Notes: a model not told the origin generated them from the sequence alone. A DNA stretch of 62,591 bases from Pseudomonadota bacterium (GCA_021785035.1 JAJYGP010000066.1:1-62591); one strand, 5' to 3'; numbered from the stretch's first letter, positions 8,810 to 18,447 are shown. Translations and numbers: made by a program.

Positions 8810-10402
8810 ATGGAAGCTGATGTAGACGCAGTCGAATTTGGTGCGGTCCGCCGTTTGGTGGAGCGTCTCACCGCCACCCCCTACGGGGCGGATGCCGCCC
8901 ACGCCCTGGCGCCGGCCCCGGACCGGGACACCGCTTTGCAGATGCAGCGCGCCGTGACCGCCGCCCGAATGGCCATAGAGCACGGGACAAGCGGCTTGGG
9001 GCGAGTCGCGGACGTACGTGCGGCGCTGCGCCAAGCGTCCCAGACCGGGAGCGCCTTGGCGGGGACTGCGCTTTGCAATATTGCTCAGTTTTTGCGCTTC
9101 GGTTGGGAGATAGAAGCCCTGGTAACGCGTTATAAGGACCTTTATCCAGGACCCCTGTCAGACCTTACGCCTTCCGCCTCTTTACTGACGTCGATCGACG
9201 GTATCGTTTTGTCTACCGGCCGGATTCGGGATACGGCGAGCCCTAAGCTTGCGGCTATGGCGCTTCAGGGGAAGGAACAACAGCAGGCTGTGCAAGCGGT
9301 GTTAAAGAAGCGGCTCCTAGAATTGGGAATCAAGGAGCCGCACACCGAATCGATCGTGACAAACGGGGCCCGCCTCATTCTTAGTGTGAGCCCCGAGCAC
9401 GCAGCGAAGGTCAAGGGTGTACGTCGAGGTCCGGCCGCCAATGGCCGCCTGCAGCTTGTCGAGCCCCTGGAGGCCGTGGCGTTGAATAACCGCCTCGAGG
9501 CAAGCGCAGGTGAGCGTGACGCCGAAGAGCTTGTGGTGCGCCGGGCCCTCACCACCGAGGTGCGCGCGGCCGCAGCGTCCCTGGAGACCTTGGTGGGGGC
9601 TTTGGCATGGATCGATCTCGCCTTTGCCGGAGGACACTTGAGTGTCCATATGAACGCCAGTCCGCCGCGGCTGGAGGCCACGCCGATACTGAGCTTGGCC
9701 GGGGCCTATCACCCGGCGATGTTGCTTGCGTTTGCCGATAAGCGCGGGCCCCAGCCGGTGCCTTTGTCCATTGCCCTTGATGCCTCATGCCCCATGTTGC
9801 TGATCACGGGGCCCAATACCGGTGGGAAGACCGTGGTGTTAAAGACCGTAGGCCTGCTCGTGACCATGGCCTATTGCGGCCTGCATGTGCCGACCGAAGG
9901 CGAGGCTGTCATCGGGAACTTCACGCGTCTTATCGTGGACATCGGCGATCGGCAGAGCCTGTTGCACCAGATCTCGACTTTCGCCGGCCATGTCGAGGTG
10001 TTAAAGCGCCTTTTGAGCGAAGCGGATGGCGATACCTTGGTGCTGATGGACGAATTAGGGACGGGCACCGATCCCGAGGAGGGCGCGGCGCTTGCTATGG
10101 CGGTGCTTGATGAACTGGCGGGGCGCCAGGTGCGCGGGATTATTACCACCCACTTGAGTCCCCTTAAGGCCTATGCCGCAGATCACGCCCATCTGACCAA
10201 TGCCACGATGCGTTTTGATACCGAACGCCTCGTTCCGACCTACGAGTTGGAGATCGGAAAAAGCGGCTCGTCGCACGGTCTTACGATAGCTGAGCGTCGC
10301 GGTCTGCCGCCGACACTCCTTGATGCGGCCCGTTCGCATCTGGCGCGGATTGCATCCGGCCCCATGGCTTCCCCCAAGGGCGGTCGGGGTGGCGAGTCGT
10401 AA
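8810..10402 (+). CDS. MutS2-like ATPase lacking the Smr nuclease domain
   Basis: A 530-aa MutS-family protein with the MutS2 core and lever regions (about 1-310) and a complete ATPase domain: Walker A GPNTGGKT at about 334-341, Walker B LVLMDELGTGTDPEEG near 408, and the TTHLSPLKAYA switch. Full MutS2 is about 780 aa and continues into a coiled coil, KOW-like region and Smr endonuclease; this one stops about 70 residues after the switch, with only 146 bases before the next gene, so the nuclease is absent rather than displaced. MutS2 acts on branched DNA or collided ribosomes; a nuclease-free form could keep only the ATPase activity. ATG 8810 is preferred to TTG 8804. Confidence 0.85.
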   Translation: MEADVDAVEFGAVRRLVERLTATPYGADAAHALAPAPDRDTALQMQRAVTAARMAIEHGTSGLGRVADVRAALRQASQTGSALAGTALCNIAQFLRFGWEIEALVTRYKDLYPGPLSDLTPSASLLTSIDGIVLSTGRIRDTASPKLAAMALQGKEQQQAVQAVLKKRLLELGIKEPHTESIVTNGARLILSVSPEHAAKVKGVRRGPAANGRLQLVEPLEAVALNNRLEASAGERDAEELVVRRALTTEVRAAAASLETLVGALAWIDLAFAGGHLSVHMNASPPRLEATPILSLAGAYHPAMLLAFADKRGPQPVPLSIALDASCPMLLITGPNTGGKTVVLKTVGLLVTMAYCGLHVPTEGEAVIGNFTRLIVDIGDRQSLLHQISTFAGHVEVLKRLLSEADGDTLVLMDELGTGTDPEEGAALAMAVLDELAGRQVRGIITTHLSPLKAYAADHAHLTNATMRFDTERLVPTYELEIGKSGSSHGLTIAERRGLPPTLLDAARSHLARIASGPMASPKGGRGGES

Positions 10403-10548
10403 CTTGAGGCGCAGCCGGGCTTTAGAGGCTGAGGCCTCGTCTCGCAAGGCATCTGGGGCGCCCGAACCCCTTGCCCGGAACGGATCGCAGTCCCTCAGGC
10501 TGACTGATAGGTAGATACGAGCTCCCGGCAGGAGAGGTATTGAAGCCG

Positions 10549-11835
10549 TTAGCCGTCGTTTTCTACGGATCGCGTCACGATCGTGTGTGGCATGATGCGC
10601 GCCACCTGGATCGCCGTTCCGCGCGTGCGCACGATTTCGACCAAATAGCCGTTTAAGAGGAGGCTTGTTCCCGGGGCCGGGATATCCTCGAGATACTCGG
10701 TGATGAGGCCGTTTAGGGTTTTTGGTCCATCGAGCGGCAATTGCCACCCTAAAGTGCGATTGATGTCGCGGATGCTGGTACTGCCATTGATGAGGAAGCT
10801 GCCGTCTGGCTGCTTAAAGATGTCATCTTGCGTGCCGGGCGCCTGAGTCGTAAATTCCCCTACGATCTCTTCTAGGATCTCCTCCAGCGTTACGAGCCCC
10901 ATGAGGTCGCCGTACTCGTCGACTACGAGCCCTATGCGGCGCCGCGAGGTCTTGAAGTTGAGGAGTTGGGTCGCAAGCACTGTACCCTGCGGAATATAGT
11001 AGGGCTCCAAGACCGCCGCTTGCAGGGTGTCGCGGGTGAGACGGCCGGCGAGCGCCAAATGTAGGGCTCGGCGCACGTGCAGCATGCCGATCACGTTATC
11101 CAGACTGCCGCGAAAGACCGGCAGGCGCGTGTAATGGCTGCTTCCGAGGATCTCGAGAATCTCGTCCCAGTCGGCTTCGACATCGATCCCTTCGACCTCG
11201 CGCCGTGGCACCATCACGTCTTCGACGGTACTTTTTTCGAGATCGAGGATGCCAAGAAGCATGGATTGGTGAGCCTTGGGGATAAGGGTTCCCGCCTCCA
11301 TAACCACGGCGCGCAATTCCTCGGTACTCAATTGGTCCGGAGTCTTCGGTTTTACCGAAATACCGAAAAGCTGTAAGAGGTGGTTTGCCAAGAAGTTGAT
11401 CAAGGCCACGAGCGGGTAGAGGACGCGCAGCAGCGGCGTTAGGATGTAGGCGGTGCTGAACGCCACGGGTTCGGGGTAGAGGGCGGCCAAAGTTTTGGGG
11501 GCCACCTCGGATATGATCAGGATCACGAGCGTCAGAATGCCAGTGACGAGCGCTAAGATTCCCGGACCGTACACTTTGACGGCCATGAGGGTTGCCACTG
11601 AGGAGGCGGCGATATTCCCGAAATTGTTACCGAGAAGAACGACTCCAAGGACCCGGTCGGGGCGGCGGAGCAGGCGTTGGGCCAGTCGTGCCCCTCTATG
11701 TCCGGACTCCGCCAGGTGTCGAACACGATAGCGGTTGACCGTCATGAGACCGATTTCAGCTGCGGAGAAAAAACCGGACAAGAAGATGAGAAACAGCAAT
11801 ACGCCAGCTAGCGTACCAAGGGGAACGTGGTCCAA
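10549..11835 (-). CDS. corB: CNNM/CorB-family membrane protein with CBS domains
   Basis: A 428-aa HlyC/CorC-family protein. The N-terminal DUF21 membrane domain (about 1-190) begins with a strong hydrophobic segment and FFSAAEIGLMTVNRYR. A CBS pair follows (about 200-330; VPRREVEGIDVEADWDEIL, VVDEYGDLMGLVTLEEILEEIVGEF), then a C-terminal CorC_HlyC domain. Relatives take part in Mg2+ or Co2+ export and resistance. Its location beside ypjD and ffh is the conserved gammaproteobacterial arrangement. It converges on the MutS2-like gene. Confidence 0.9.
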   Translation of the reverse strand: MDHVPLGTLAGVLLFLIFLSGFFSAAEIGLMTVNRYRVRHLAESGHRGARLAQRLLRRPDRVLGVVLLGNNFGNIAASSVATLMAVKVYGPGILALVTGILTLVILIISEVAPKTLAALYPEPVAFSTAYILTPLLRVLYPLVALINFLANHLLQLFGISVKPKTPDQLSTEELRAVVMEAGTLIPKAHQSMLLGILDLEKSTVEDVMVPRREVEGIDVEADWDEILEILGSSHYTRLPVFRGSLDNVIGMLHVRRALHLALAGRLTRDTLQAAVLEPYYIPQGTVLATQLLNFKTSRRRIGLVVDEYGDLMGLVTLEEILEEIVGEFTTQAPGTQDDIFKQPDGSFLINGSTSIRDINRTLGWQLPLDGPKTLNGLITEYLEDIPAPGTSLLLNGYLVEIVRTRGTAIQVARIMPHTIVTRSVENDG

Positions 11836-11994
11836 GGGCTGAGGCGGCTCCTGAGAGATAAAGGGGAGACGCTAACACATGGCGCGGATTTTTTCGAGAA
11901 AGGGGCTGCGAGGTGGTGTTTTGGGGAGCCGGTACTTTAGCGCCTGGGGTGGGCGTAGCCCGTTTAGCGGCCTGCGCTCGGACCGGCCTTAGGC

Positions 11995-12813
11995 TTAACG
12001 CGCCAATACCAGCTTCAGTAGGAACTCGGCGCTCAGGTAGGCGAACACCAGTAATACGAAGCCGCCTACTGTCCAGCGTACGGCATTGCGTCCACGCCAG
12101 CCGAATTGGCGGCGTCCGATCAGGAGGATCGCGAACGCAAGCCAGGCGATCAGCGATAAGACGCTGTGGTGGGTAAACGGGAGCGGTGTGCCAAAGAGCT
12201 GGTCGGAAAAAAAGAAGCCGCTTATGAGCGTGAGCGTGAGGAGGATGAATCCCACCCGGATCATTTCAAACATGAGGCTTTCCATGGTCTCCATGGGCGG
12301 GAAGGCCTGCATTAATTGCGCCGGTTGCCGGTGGCGGAGCCGGCTCTCCTGAATCCACAGCATGAGGCTTTGGACCACGGCGATGCTGAGCAGGCTATAG
12401 GCAAGGATCGAGATCACGACGTGGATGATGAGCCATGGGTCTTGGGTCGAAGGCGGGGCTAGCTTCTCATGGATGGGTAGGAAGATCTGGGCCAAGGCGG
12501 CGAGGGCGGCGCTTGGCATAATAAAGGTGCCTAGGCTTGCGATCGGCTTGCGCAGCGATGTCGCAAGAAAAATCGCGGCGACGGCCCAGGCGTCTAGCGA
12601 TAAGATGGTGCCGATACCGAGGGTGAGGTGTCCGTCCCGGTCGACATCGCCGGCCAAGAGGGCGCCCTGCAAAAGTACGGCTACGCTACCGAAGAGCGCG
12701 GCCTTTCGCTGTTCGGGGTGTGCGTGCGACCGCAAGCCAAAACCACGCCAGTAATAGACTCCTGCGAGCCCATACAGGACGATGGCTATGATGTGGAGGA
12801 TGAGTTGTATCAT
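11995..12813 (-). CDS. ypjD: YpjD, CcsA-like inner-membrane protein
   Basis: A 272-aa protein with about eight membrane segments and the cytochrome-c-assembly (CcsA/CcmC) fold: residues such as LIIHVVISILAYSLLSIAVVQ and the final HHSVLSLIAWLAFAILLIGR match the family. E. coli YpjD (CorE) is implicated in metal-ion export together with CorB; no heme-lyase role can be claimed. ATG at 12813 gives the hydrophobic N terminus MIQLILHIIAIVLYG. It is divergent from ffh and lies upstream of corB on the same strand. Confidence 0.87.
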   Translation of the reverse strand: MIQLILHIIAIVLYGLAGVYYWRGFGLRSHAHPEQRKAALFGSVAVLLQGALLAGDVDRDGHLTLGIGTILSLDAWAVAAIFLATSLRKPIASLGTFIMPSAALAALAQIFLPIHEKLAPPSTQDPWLIIHVVISILAYSLLSIAVVQSLMLWIQESRLRHRQPAQLMQAFPPMETMESLMFEMIRVGFILLTLTLISGFFFSDQLFGTPLPFTHHSVLSLIAWLAFAILLIGRRQFGWRGRNAVRWTVGGFVLLVFAYLSAEFLLKLVLAR

Positions 12814-12920
12814 ATAGGGTTTCCGGCCCTGATCATGGCACACCCAATGACTTGCGAAAAGGCCTTATTGAGCGCCCGGCCCAGTGCGAGCGCGTTTATC
12901 GCTAACGAGGGGAAAGATGT

Positions 12921-14276
12921 ATGTTTGAGACGCTGACTAACCGTTTACAGGGGGCTATGCGTAGCCTGCGCGGCGAAAGCCGCCTAACCGAAAAGAATAT
13001 GGGCGACGCCTTGCGCGAGGTGCGGATGGCGCTCCTCGAGGCCGATGTCGCCCTTTCGACCACCAAGGCCTTGATCGAGGCGATCCGTGTCAAGGCGCTG
13101 GGCCAAGAGGTTATGGAGAGCTTAAGCCCCGGGCAGGCGGTCATTAAGATCGTCTACGACACTTTGGTCGAAACCATGGGCGTGACCTGCGATCGCTTGA
13201 ATCTCGCTGCAAGGCCTCCGGCGGTGGTGTTGTTGGCGGGTCTGCAAGGCTCGGGCAAGACCACTAGTGCCGCGAAGCTTGGGCGCTTGCTGAAGGAGCG
13301 GGAGCGCAAAAAGGTCATGCTGGTGAGCGTTGACATCTACCGACCGGCGGCCATAGAGCAGTTGGAGCGGCTGGCAAGCGAAGTGGGGGTTTTGTTTTAC
13401 CCAAGTCACCCAGACCAAAAACCGGAGGCCATTGCGCGCGCGGCCCTCGATCAAGCGAAACGGGAATCAGTTGATGTCCTGATTGTGGATACCGCAGGTC
13501 GCCTGCATGTCGATGCCGATATGATGGCCGAGGTGGGTGCCCTGCAAGCGGCCGTCAACCCTATCGAGACCTTGTTCGTTGTCGATAGCATGACGGGCCA
13601 GGATGCTGTCAATACCGCCAAGGCCTTTAACGAGGTGCTTACTCTCACGGGGGTCATCCTTACGAAGACTGACGGTGATGCCCGTGGAGGGGCGGCACTG
13701 TCCTTGCGATCGGTGATCGGGAAACCGATTAAATTTTTAGGGGTTGGCGAAAAGACCGATGGCCTGGAACCCTTCCACCCTGAGCGCTTGGCCTCTCGGA
13801 TCCTCGGGATGGGGGATGTCCTCACGCTCATCGAAGAGGCCGAACGCAAAGTCGATCGCGAGAGTGCGGAACGATTAGCGCAGAAGTTTAAGAAGGGGAA
13901 GGGCTTTGATTTGGAGGATTTTCGGGAACAAATGGTGCAGATGGAACGTATGGGAGGGATGGCAAGCCTGCTCGATAAGCTTCCGGGCATGAGCGAGATC
14001 CCCACTGCGGCGCGTGAACAACTGAATAACCACGACACCAAACGACTGGTCGCGATCATCAATTCCATGACCCCCCATGAGCGGCGGTTCCCCGACGTGA
14101 TTCGCGGGTCCCGTAAGCGCCGCATCGCCTCCGGTTCTGGAACCGGCGTACCCGAGGTGAATCGCTTGTTAAAGCAATTTGCCCAGGCGCAGCGTCTCAT
14201 GAAGCAGATGGGCAAAGGAGGGATCCGGAAGATGATGGCGGGCATGAAGGGGAAAATACCCGGCCTGCCGTTCTAG
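12921..14276 (+). CDS. ffh: Ffh, signal recognition particle GTPase
   Basis: A 451-aa SRP54 protein that binds signal sequences and 4.5S RNA and docks with FtsY. The N domain (1-90), the G domain with GLQGSGKTT, DTAGRLHVDAD and TKTDGDARGG, and the methionine-rich M domain (about 300-440) are in standard order and length. In many gammaproteobacteria rpsP follows ffh; here rsd follows instead. Confidence 0.97.
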   Translation: MFETLTNRLQGAMRSLRGESRLTEKNMGDALREVRMALLEADVALSTTKALIEAIRVKALGQEVMESLSPGQAVIKIVYDTLVETMGVTCDRLNLAARPPAVVLLAGLQGSGKTTSAAKLGRLLKERERKKVMLVSVDIYRPAAIEQLERLASEVGVLFYPSHPDQKPEAIARAALDQAKRESVDVLIVDTAGRLHVDADMMAEVGALQAAVNPIETLFVVDSMTGQDAVNTAKAFNEVLTLTGVILTKTDGDARGGAALSLRSVIGKPIKFLGVGEKTDGLEPFHPERLASRILGMGDVLTLIEEAERKVDRESAERLAQKFKKGKGFDLEDFREQMVQMERMGGMASLLDKLPGMSEIPTAAREQLNNHDTKRLVAIINSMTPHERRFPDVIRGSRKRRIASGSGTGVPEVNRLLKQFAQAQRLMKQMGKGGIRKMMAGMKGKIPGLPF

Positions 14277-14464
14277 AGGAGGCGATGGCGTGTCCTCGGG
14301 GAGGATGAGGCCCCATACAGAGGGATTCCCCGACCATTCACCGAAACGGGAAGGGGAGGGCGGCTCCGCTTGTCGCCTGAGAGCTTGCCGAACTCAAGCG
14401 TCCGTTTTATAGTCGTATCCGTATTTTTTATAACAACCAAATTAGGATGTGAGGAGATAAGGGT

Positions 14465-14935
14465 ATGACGACAGTAATGGCTTCTCCCACGGAGAACCTC
14501 GAGAGGCGGTCGACCAGTCGCGAGGCCGTCGGGCGCCTGCTTTTGGAGCGCCGCGATATGCTGGTGTTGTTTTGCCGCGTCGCTGGACTCGATCCCTTCC
14601 CTCATAACGCCAAGGTTCAGGAGGTCTTGCAGGAATTTTGCCAGGTCCTCGTGGATTACGTCGCCGCAGCGCATTTTTCCTTATATGAGCGCATCGTGAA
14701 TGGAACCGAACGGCGCGCGGCGGTGGTGGCTTTGGCCCACGATCTTTATCCCCGGATCGAGATGTGTACCGAGACCGCCATTGTGTTCAACGATAAGTAT
14801 GATTGCGCGGATCAGTGCCAAGACATCGCTCATCTCCATGCCGACCTCTCCGAGCTTGGTGAAGCGTTGGCTACCCGGGTCGAGCTTGAGGATCGTCTCA
14901 TCGCGGCTCTTACGGGCGGCCGAAAAGCCTCATAA
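14465..14935 (+). CDS. rsd: Rsd/AlgQ-family anti-sigma-70 regulator
   Basis: A 156-aa all-helical protein of the Rsd/AlgQ family, which binds region 4 of RpoD and shifts RNA polymerase toward alternative sigma factors. The conserved Cys and Phe/His positions are visible in VLFCRVAGLDPF, DYVAAAHFSLYERI and ALAHDLYPRIEMCTETAIVFNDKYD. A GAGGAGAT ribosome site precedes the ATG. Its last 26 bases overlap the end of the convergent squalene-synthase-like gene. Confidence 0.88.
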   Translation: MTTVMASPTENLERRSTSREAVGRLLLERRDMLVLFCRVAGLDPFPHNAKVQEVLQEFCQVLVDYVAAAHFSLYERIVNGTERRAAVVALAHDLYPRIEMCTETAIVFNDKYDCADQCQDIAHLHADLSELGEALATRVELEDRLIAALTGGRKAS

Positions 14936-15755
14936 ACACAAGGCACCGCCACGCCGTAGTCGAAAGGCGTCTTTGCGGGAGAAGAACCTGCGCTTGAAGG
15001 AGTATATCCCTGCTGGCCGCCAGTTCCGAGAGCAGAGTGCGTCCGAGGCGTGCCAATACGATATGCGAGTAGAGGGCGCGCTGGCGGACCTTGGGCCAAA
15101 GCGCGAAGGCCTGTTCGTAGTGGCTTAGCGCTGTCTCGTAGAGGGCGGCGACGGCGCCTTGAAAGGCGTCTTCGGCAAAGACCACTTTCCGTCCCGCGTC
15201 CCGTTCTGCGTCTACGGTCACCGAACCGAGTGCCATAAGGCTTGAAAGCTCTTCCGGACGCCGCCGAAAGGTGAGGCCGATGTGTTGCAGGCGTTCGGTC
15301 AGGCCCCAGGCGAGCCCGATCGTGGTCGCAAAGTGGGCGCTTGCGGTTCCGCTTGCCCCTTGGACGTCGGCCGCGAGTCGCAGCGGAGCGCCCCATTCGC
15401 CAGCGAGAAGATCCAGAAACGCGGTCGCGGAAAAGCGGCCCGCATATTCGCCTTCGCGCTGCGCACACTCGATGACCTGCGCCAAATCCGGATGACTAAA
15501 GAGAGCGGGGGTGAGGTTTTTGGCCAGTGCTCGCGCCAGTGGGTGTTGGGCCGATCCGCACTGGGCCTGGGCCAATTCCCTTTGCCAGTAGCCCAGTTTG
15601 AGCAGACGAGTGTCCGGGCTCCGGGACTGGTTCAAGATGGCCTGGATCTCGTCTGCGTAGGCATAGAGGGCGCTGACCGCGTCGCGGGTCGAGGGCGTGC
15701 TAAAGCGGGCGCTGTACCGAAGCGGCGACAGCGCGCCGCGAGCGCCCGCTTCCAC
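14910..15755 (-). CDS. Squalene/phytoene-synthase-fold protein with degenerate active site
   Basis: A 281-aa protein of the trans-isoprenyl diphosphate synthase head-to-head family by overall pattern (SALYAYADEI, LKLGYWQREL, GLAWGLTERLQHIGLTFRRRP). The first Asp-rich motif is reduced to ADEIQAI and the second (normally D-x-x-x-D before the GLxxxLxD helix) reads DVQGASG, so metal-diphosphate binding should be lost. The pattern resembles the non-catalytic NDUFAF6-like complex I assembly factors more than HpnC/HpnD. GTG start at 15755. It stands alone on the minus strand upstream of no isoprenoid gene. Confidence 0.7.
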   Translation of the reverse strand: MEAGARGALSPLRYSARFSTPSTRDAVSALYAYADEIQAILNQSRSPDTRLLKLGYWQRELAQAQCGSAQHPLARALAKNLTPALFSHPDLAQVIECAQREGEYAGRFSATAFLDLLAGEWGAPLRLAADVQGASGTASAHFATTIGLAWGLTERLQHIGLTFRRRPEELSSLMALGSVTVDAERDAGRKVVFAEDAFQGAVAALYETALSHYEQAFALWPKVRQRALYSHIVLARLGRTLLSELAASRDILLQAQVLLPQRRLSTTAWRCLVFMRLFGRP

Positions 15756-15812
15756 AAGATCGCTTGGCGGCAGAGCAGGGCGCTCGCGCTTTAGGATGGC
15801 ATGCCTCCCGCC

Positions 15813-16136
15813 CTATTTCTCCAGGTAACCACGTTTGTCTTTCACCTCGTCCCATTGACCCGCATCCGGCGGCGCGTCTTTCTTTTCGAGGATGACGGGC
15901 CACTTAGACGCAAGTTCCGCATTGAGGCGAATAAAGTCCTTTTGGTCGTCCGGGACCTCGTCTTCGGCGAAGATTGCGCCGACCGGGCATTCGGGTACGC
16001 ACAGAGTACAATCGATGCACTCCTCGGGGTCGATCACGAGAAAGTTCGGACCTTCACGGAAGCAGTCGACAGGGCAGACCTCGACGCAGTCTGTGTACTT
16101 GCATTTGATGCAGCTTTCCGTGACCACATAGGTCAT
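15813..16136 (-). CDS. fdxA: Ferredoxin FdxA (3Fe-4S/4Fe-4S)
   Basis: A 107-aa seven-iron ferredoxin. The N terminus [21 protein letters not shown] and the second cluster [12 protein letters not shown] supply the cysteines for one [3Fe-4S] and one [4Fe-4S] centre; the C-terminal region (about 60-107) is the usual FdxA extension. It carries electrons in the cytoplasm; the partner is not indicated. It reads in the same direction as, and upstream of, the squalene-synthase-like gene with 57 bases between. Confidence 0.93.
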   Translation of the reverse strand: MTYVVTESCIKCKYTDCVEVCPVDCFREGPNFLVIDPEECIDCTLCVPECPVGAIFAEDEVPDDQKDFIRLNAELASKWPVILEKKDAPPDAGQWDEVKDKRGYLEK

Positions 16137-16252
16137 AACGTGCTCCTGTTAAAAACCGCCATATTAGGCGAAGCTGAGGCGCTAGGAAACCACCGCTTGC
16201 GGTCTGGATACAGGCCTTGTTAGTATGGTCGAGGTTGTTGGAGGGCTCGGCC

Positions 16253-17665
16253 ATGAAGGGAGTCGCAGATCCAAGTGTTCGTCGGCTGTCCTGGCGGGAG
16301 CGCCGTGTGCGCGAGTGGATCAGTGCTCTGCCGAGCGCGGAGCCTGTAAAGGCCATGAGTATGCTGGCCCAATCGGTCCGCGCCTTGAACGGAAGCGTCA
16401 TCGACGCGGCGACGCGCACCGCACTTTTGGCCTGTTACGAGGGGCCAGTCATGGATTTGGCCGCCATTCTCCGCCATCGCCCCGGCGAGGGACACGGCGC
16501 CGCTCTGGCAACGACCCTCCATTCAGAGATCGCCTACGGCTATCAGGCCGCCCTTTCCGCTGATTTGCCTGCTGAGTGGCGAGAGGTCGCGATACTGGGG
16601 GCCTTGCGCCAATTGACCGAGGTGATCCGTAGCGCCTATCGTGCCTATGTCCCAGCTCCCCCTGGCGTCTGGCGCCGTGTCCACTCCTTGTTTCGTGAAG
16701 CCGGTCCGCGCCCGGACGAGGCCATAGAACAGGCATATGTCACAGCTCTCCTGTTAGGGCTTTGCGACCCTTATGGTTTGTCAGTTGGTGGTATCGATGC
16801 GGTTCACGAGATCATTCTTGAGACGAGGCACCGCGCCGTTTTGAACGACACGGCCGGCTTTGCGATCGCAGCCGAGGCCGATAGGCCCGCCGATCCCACC
16901 GGCACGGAAGGGATCCTGTTCTTGGATACGAACGATCTCGTAGCCGAGATCGTTCGTATGCGGACTGTGTTGACCACTCGTAAGGTTTTACCGTCAAGGC
17001 TCGCGGGGGTGCTGTTGCCCGCGCTCGCTGATCGGCTTTTGATCTCCTTGAGCGAGACGTGGCGACCGGGTCCGCGGCGCAAATCGTTGCGCATCCGCTT
17101 GGGCGGAGAGCGCTTGGTTTGTCACGGTCTCGCCGCCCTTCAGCGTTTGGTGGCTGAGGATGTGGGGCGTCATTATGTGGATCTTGATGACGACTGGTGG
17201 AGCGCGACTCCGCACATTCTCGGGAGCGAAGTGCCGCAGACCATGCCGCGTGTTACGAGGTGGTATGTTCGAGATGCCGGACGCACCGGTCTGTGGTTGA
17301 GTACGCATCAGCTGGTAGGCGCCCCTCCGGCGCCAGGGACTTGGATTGGCGTAAAGGATCCGCAGCAAAACCAGGCGTGGCGGGCGGCGGTCGTGCGCTG
17401 GTTGAGACGATCACGCCCTCATGAATACGCCGTCGGGGTGGAGTTGTTGGGGGAGGCACAGACCGCGATGTTGCTGAAAAGGCTGTCCCCCATGAGTGCT
17501 CGGGCCGGGGCCCACGATGCCCGCTTCGCGAAATCCGCGGAAGGTTCGGAGGCGGAGCCGCGCAAGGAGGCGGTCATTGTGTCCTTACGCGGGGCCGAGA
17601 GGCCCGCGGGTCAAGGTTCTGTCGGCCCGCAGCGTCCGTCGCGGGTTCGGCCGTCGCGGGTCTAG
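16253..17665 (+). CDS. Hypothetical protein with a PilZ-like C-terminal region
   Basis: A 470-aa soluble protein. Residues 1-300 are mostly helical and not recognised. Residues about 325-425 (RWYVRDAGRTGLWLS, GTWIGVKDP, AAVVRWLRR, YAVGVELLG) have the strand pattern of a PilZ domain, but the RxxxR c-di-GMP-binding arginines are not clear, so ligand binding is uncertain. The last 45 residues are low-complexity and charged. ATG at 16253 has a GGAG site nine bases upstream; the frame is open a further 12 codons. The stop overlaps the suhB stop by 4 bases. Confidence 0.6.
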   Translation: MKGVADPSVRRLSWRERRVREWISALPSAEPVKAMSMLAQSVRALNGSVIDAATRTALLACYEGPVMDLAAILRHRPGEGHGAALATTLHSEIAYGYQAALSADLPAEWREVAILGALRQLTEVIRSAYRAYVPAPPGVWRRVHSLFREAGPRPDEAIEQAYVTALLLGLCDPYGLSVGGIDAVHEIILETRHRAVLNDTAGFAIAAEADRPADPTGTEGILFLDTNDLVAEIVRMRTVLTTRKVLPSRLAGVLLPALADRLLISLSETWRPGPRRKSLRIRLGGERLVCHGLAALQRLVAEDVGRHYVDLDDDWWSATPHILGSEVPQTMPRVTRWYVRDAGRTGLWLSTHQLVGAPPAPGTWIGVKDPQQNQAWRAAVVRWLRRSRPHEYAVGVELLGEAQTAMLLKRLSPMSARAGAHDARFAKSAEGSEAEPRKEAVIVSLRGAERPAGQGSVGPQRPSRVRPSRV

Positions 17666-18447
17666 CTCCTCGAGAAGTCGCTAAAGGCGCTGCGCATGAG
17701 TCCGTAGACGCGCGGGTTGGCGGCTAGGATATTTCCGCTTTCGAGTGGGTCACCCTCGGTGAAAAGGTCGCTCGCAAGCCCCCCGGCCTCGCGTATCAAA
17801 AGGCTCCCGGCCGCGATATCCCAGGGTTTTAGCCCGGTCTCCCAGAAGCCGTCCAAGCGCCCGCACGCGACATAGGCCAAATCCAGGGCCGCCGAGCCGG
17901 CGCGGCGAATCCCGCTGGTCTGCTGGGCTAGGCGCTCGAACATCGCGATCCATTCCTTCACCGAGTCGGTCTGACGAAACGGAAAGCCGGTGCCGAGTAG
18001 GGCCCCGTCGAGATCCGCAACCCGGCTCACCCGGATACGCCGGTCGTTTAATTGCGCGCCCTCGCCCCGGGTGGCGGTGAAGAGTTCATCACGGAGCGGG
18101 TCGAACACCACCGCCTGCTCCAATCGACCGCGTCGCCTCAGTGCGATCGAGACTGCGAACTGGGGGAACCCGTGTAGGAAATTGGTGGTTCCGTCTAAGG
18201 GATCTATGACCCATTCCCATTCATTACCGGCCGCGACCCCGCTCTCTTCGGCCAAAATTGCATGGTCTGGGTAGGCCCCCTTGAGGGTGTCGATAATCAG
18301 TTCTTCGGCATGTCGGTCCACTTCACTTACGAAATCGTGACGGCTCTTCGTTTCCACGTGGAGTCTGTCGATGTCCGGCAAGGCACGGACGATCATGGTT
18401 CCGGCCCGGCGTGCGGCCTTTATGGCAGTGTTTAGCATAGGGTGCAT
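17662..18447 (-). CDS. suhB: SuhB, inositol-1-monophosphatase family
   Basis: A 261-aa Mg2+/Li+-sensitive phosphatase-family protein. Metal-binding motifs EESG (residues about 67), DPLDGTTNFLHGFP (about 83-96) and WDIAAGSLLIREAGG (about 210) are complete. E. coli SuhB also joins the rRNA antitermination complex, a role that may apply here. It is divergent from trmJ, as in other gammaproteobacteria. Confidence 0.95.
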   Translation of the reverse strand: MHPMLNTAIKAARRAGTMIVRALPDIDRLHVETKSRHDFVSEVDRHAEELIIDTLKGAYPDHAILAEESGVAAGNEWEWVIDPLDGTTNFLHGFPQFAVSIALRRRGRLEQAVVFDPLRDELFTATRGEGAQLNDRRIRVSRVADLDGALLGTGFPFRQTDSVKEWIAMFERLAQQTSGIRRAGSAALDLAYVACGRLDGFWETGLKPWDIAAGSLLIREAGGLASDLFTEGDPLESGNILAANPRVYGLMRSAFSDFSRS

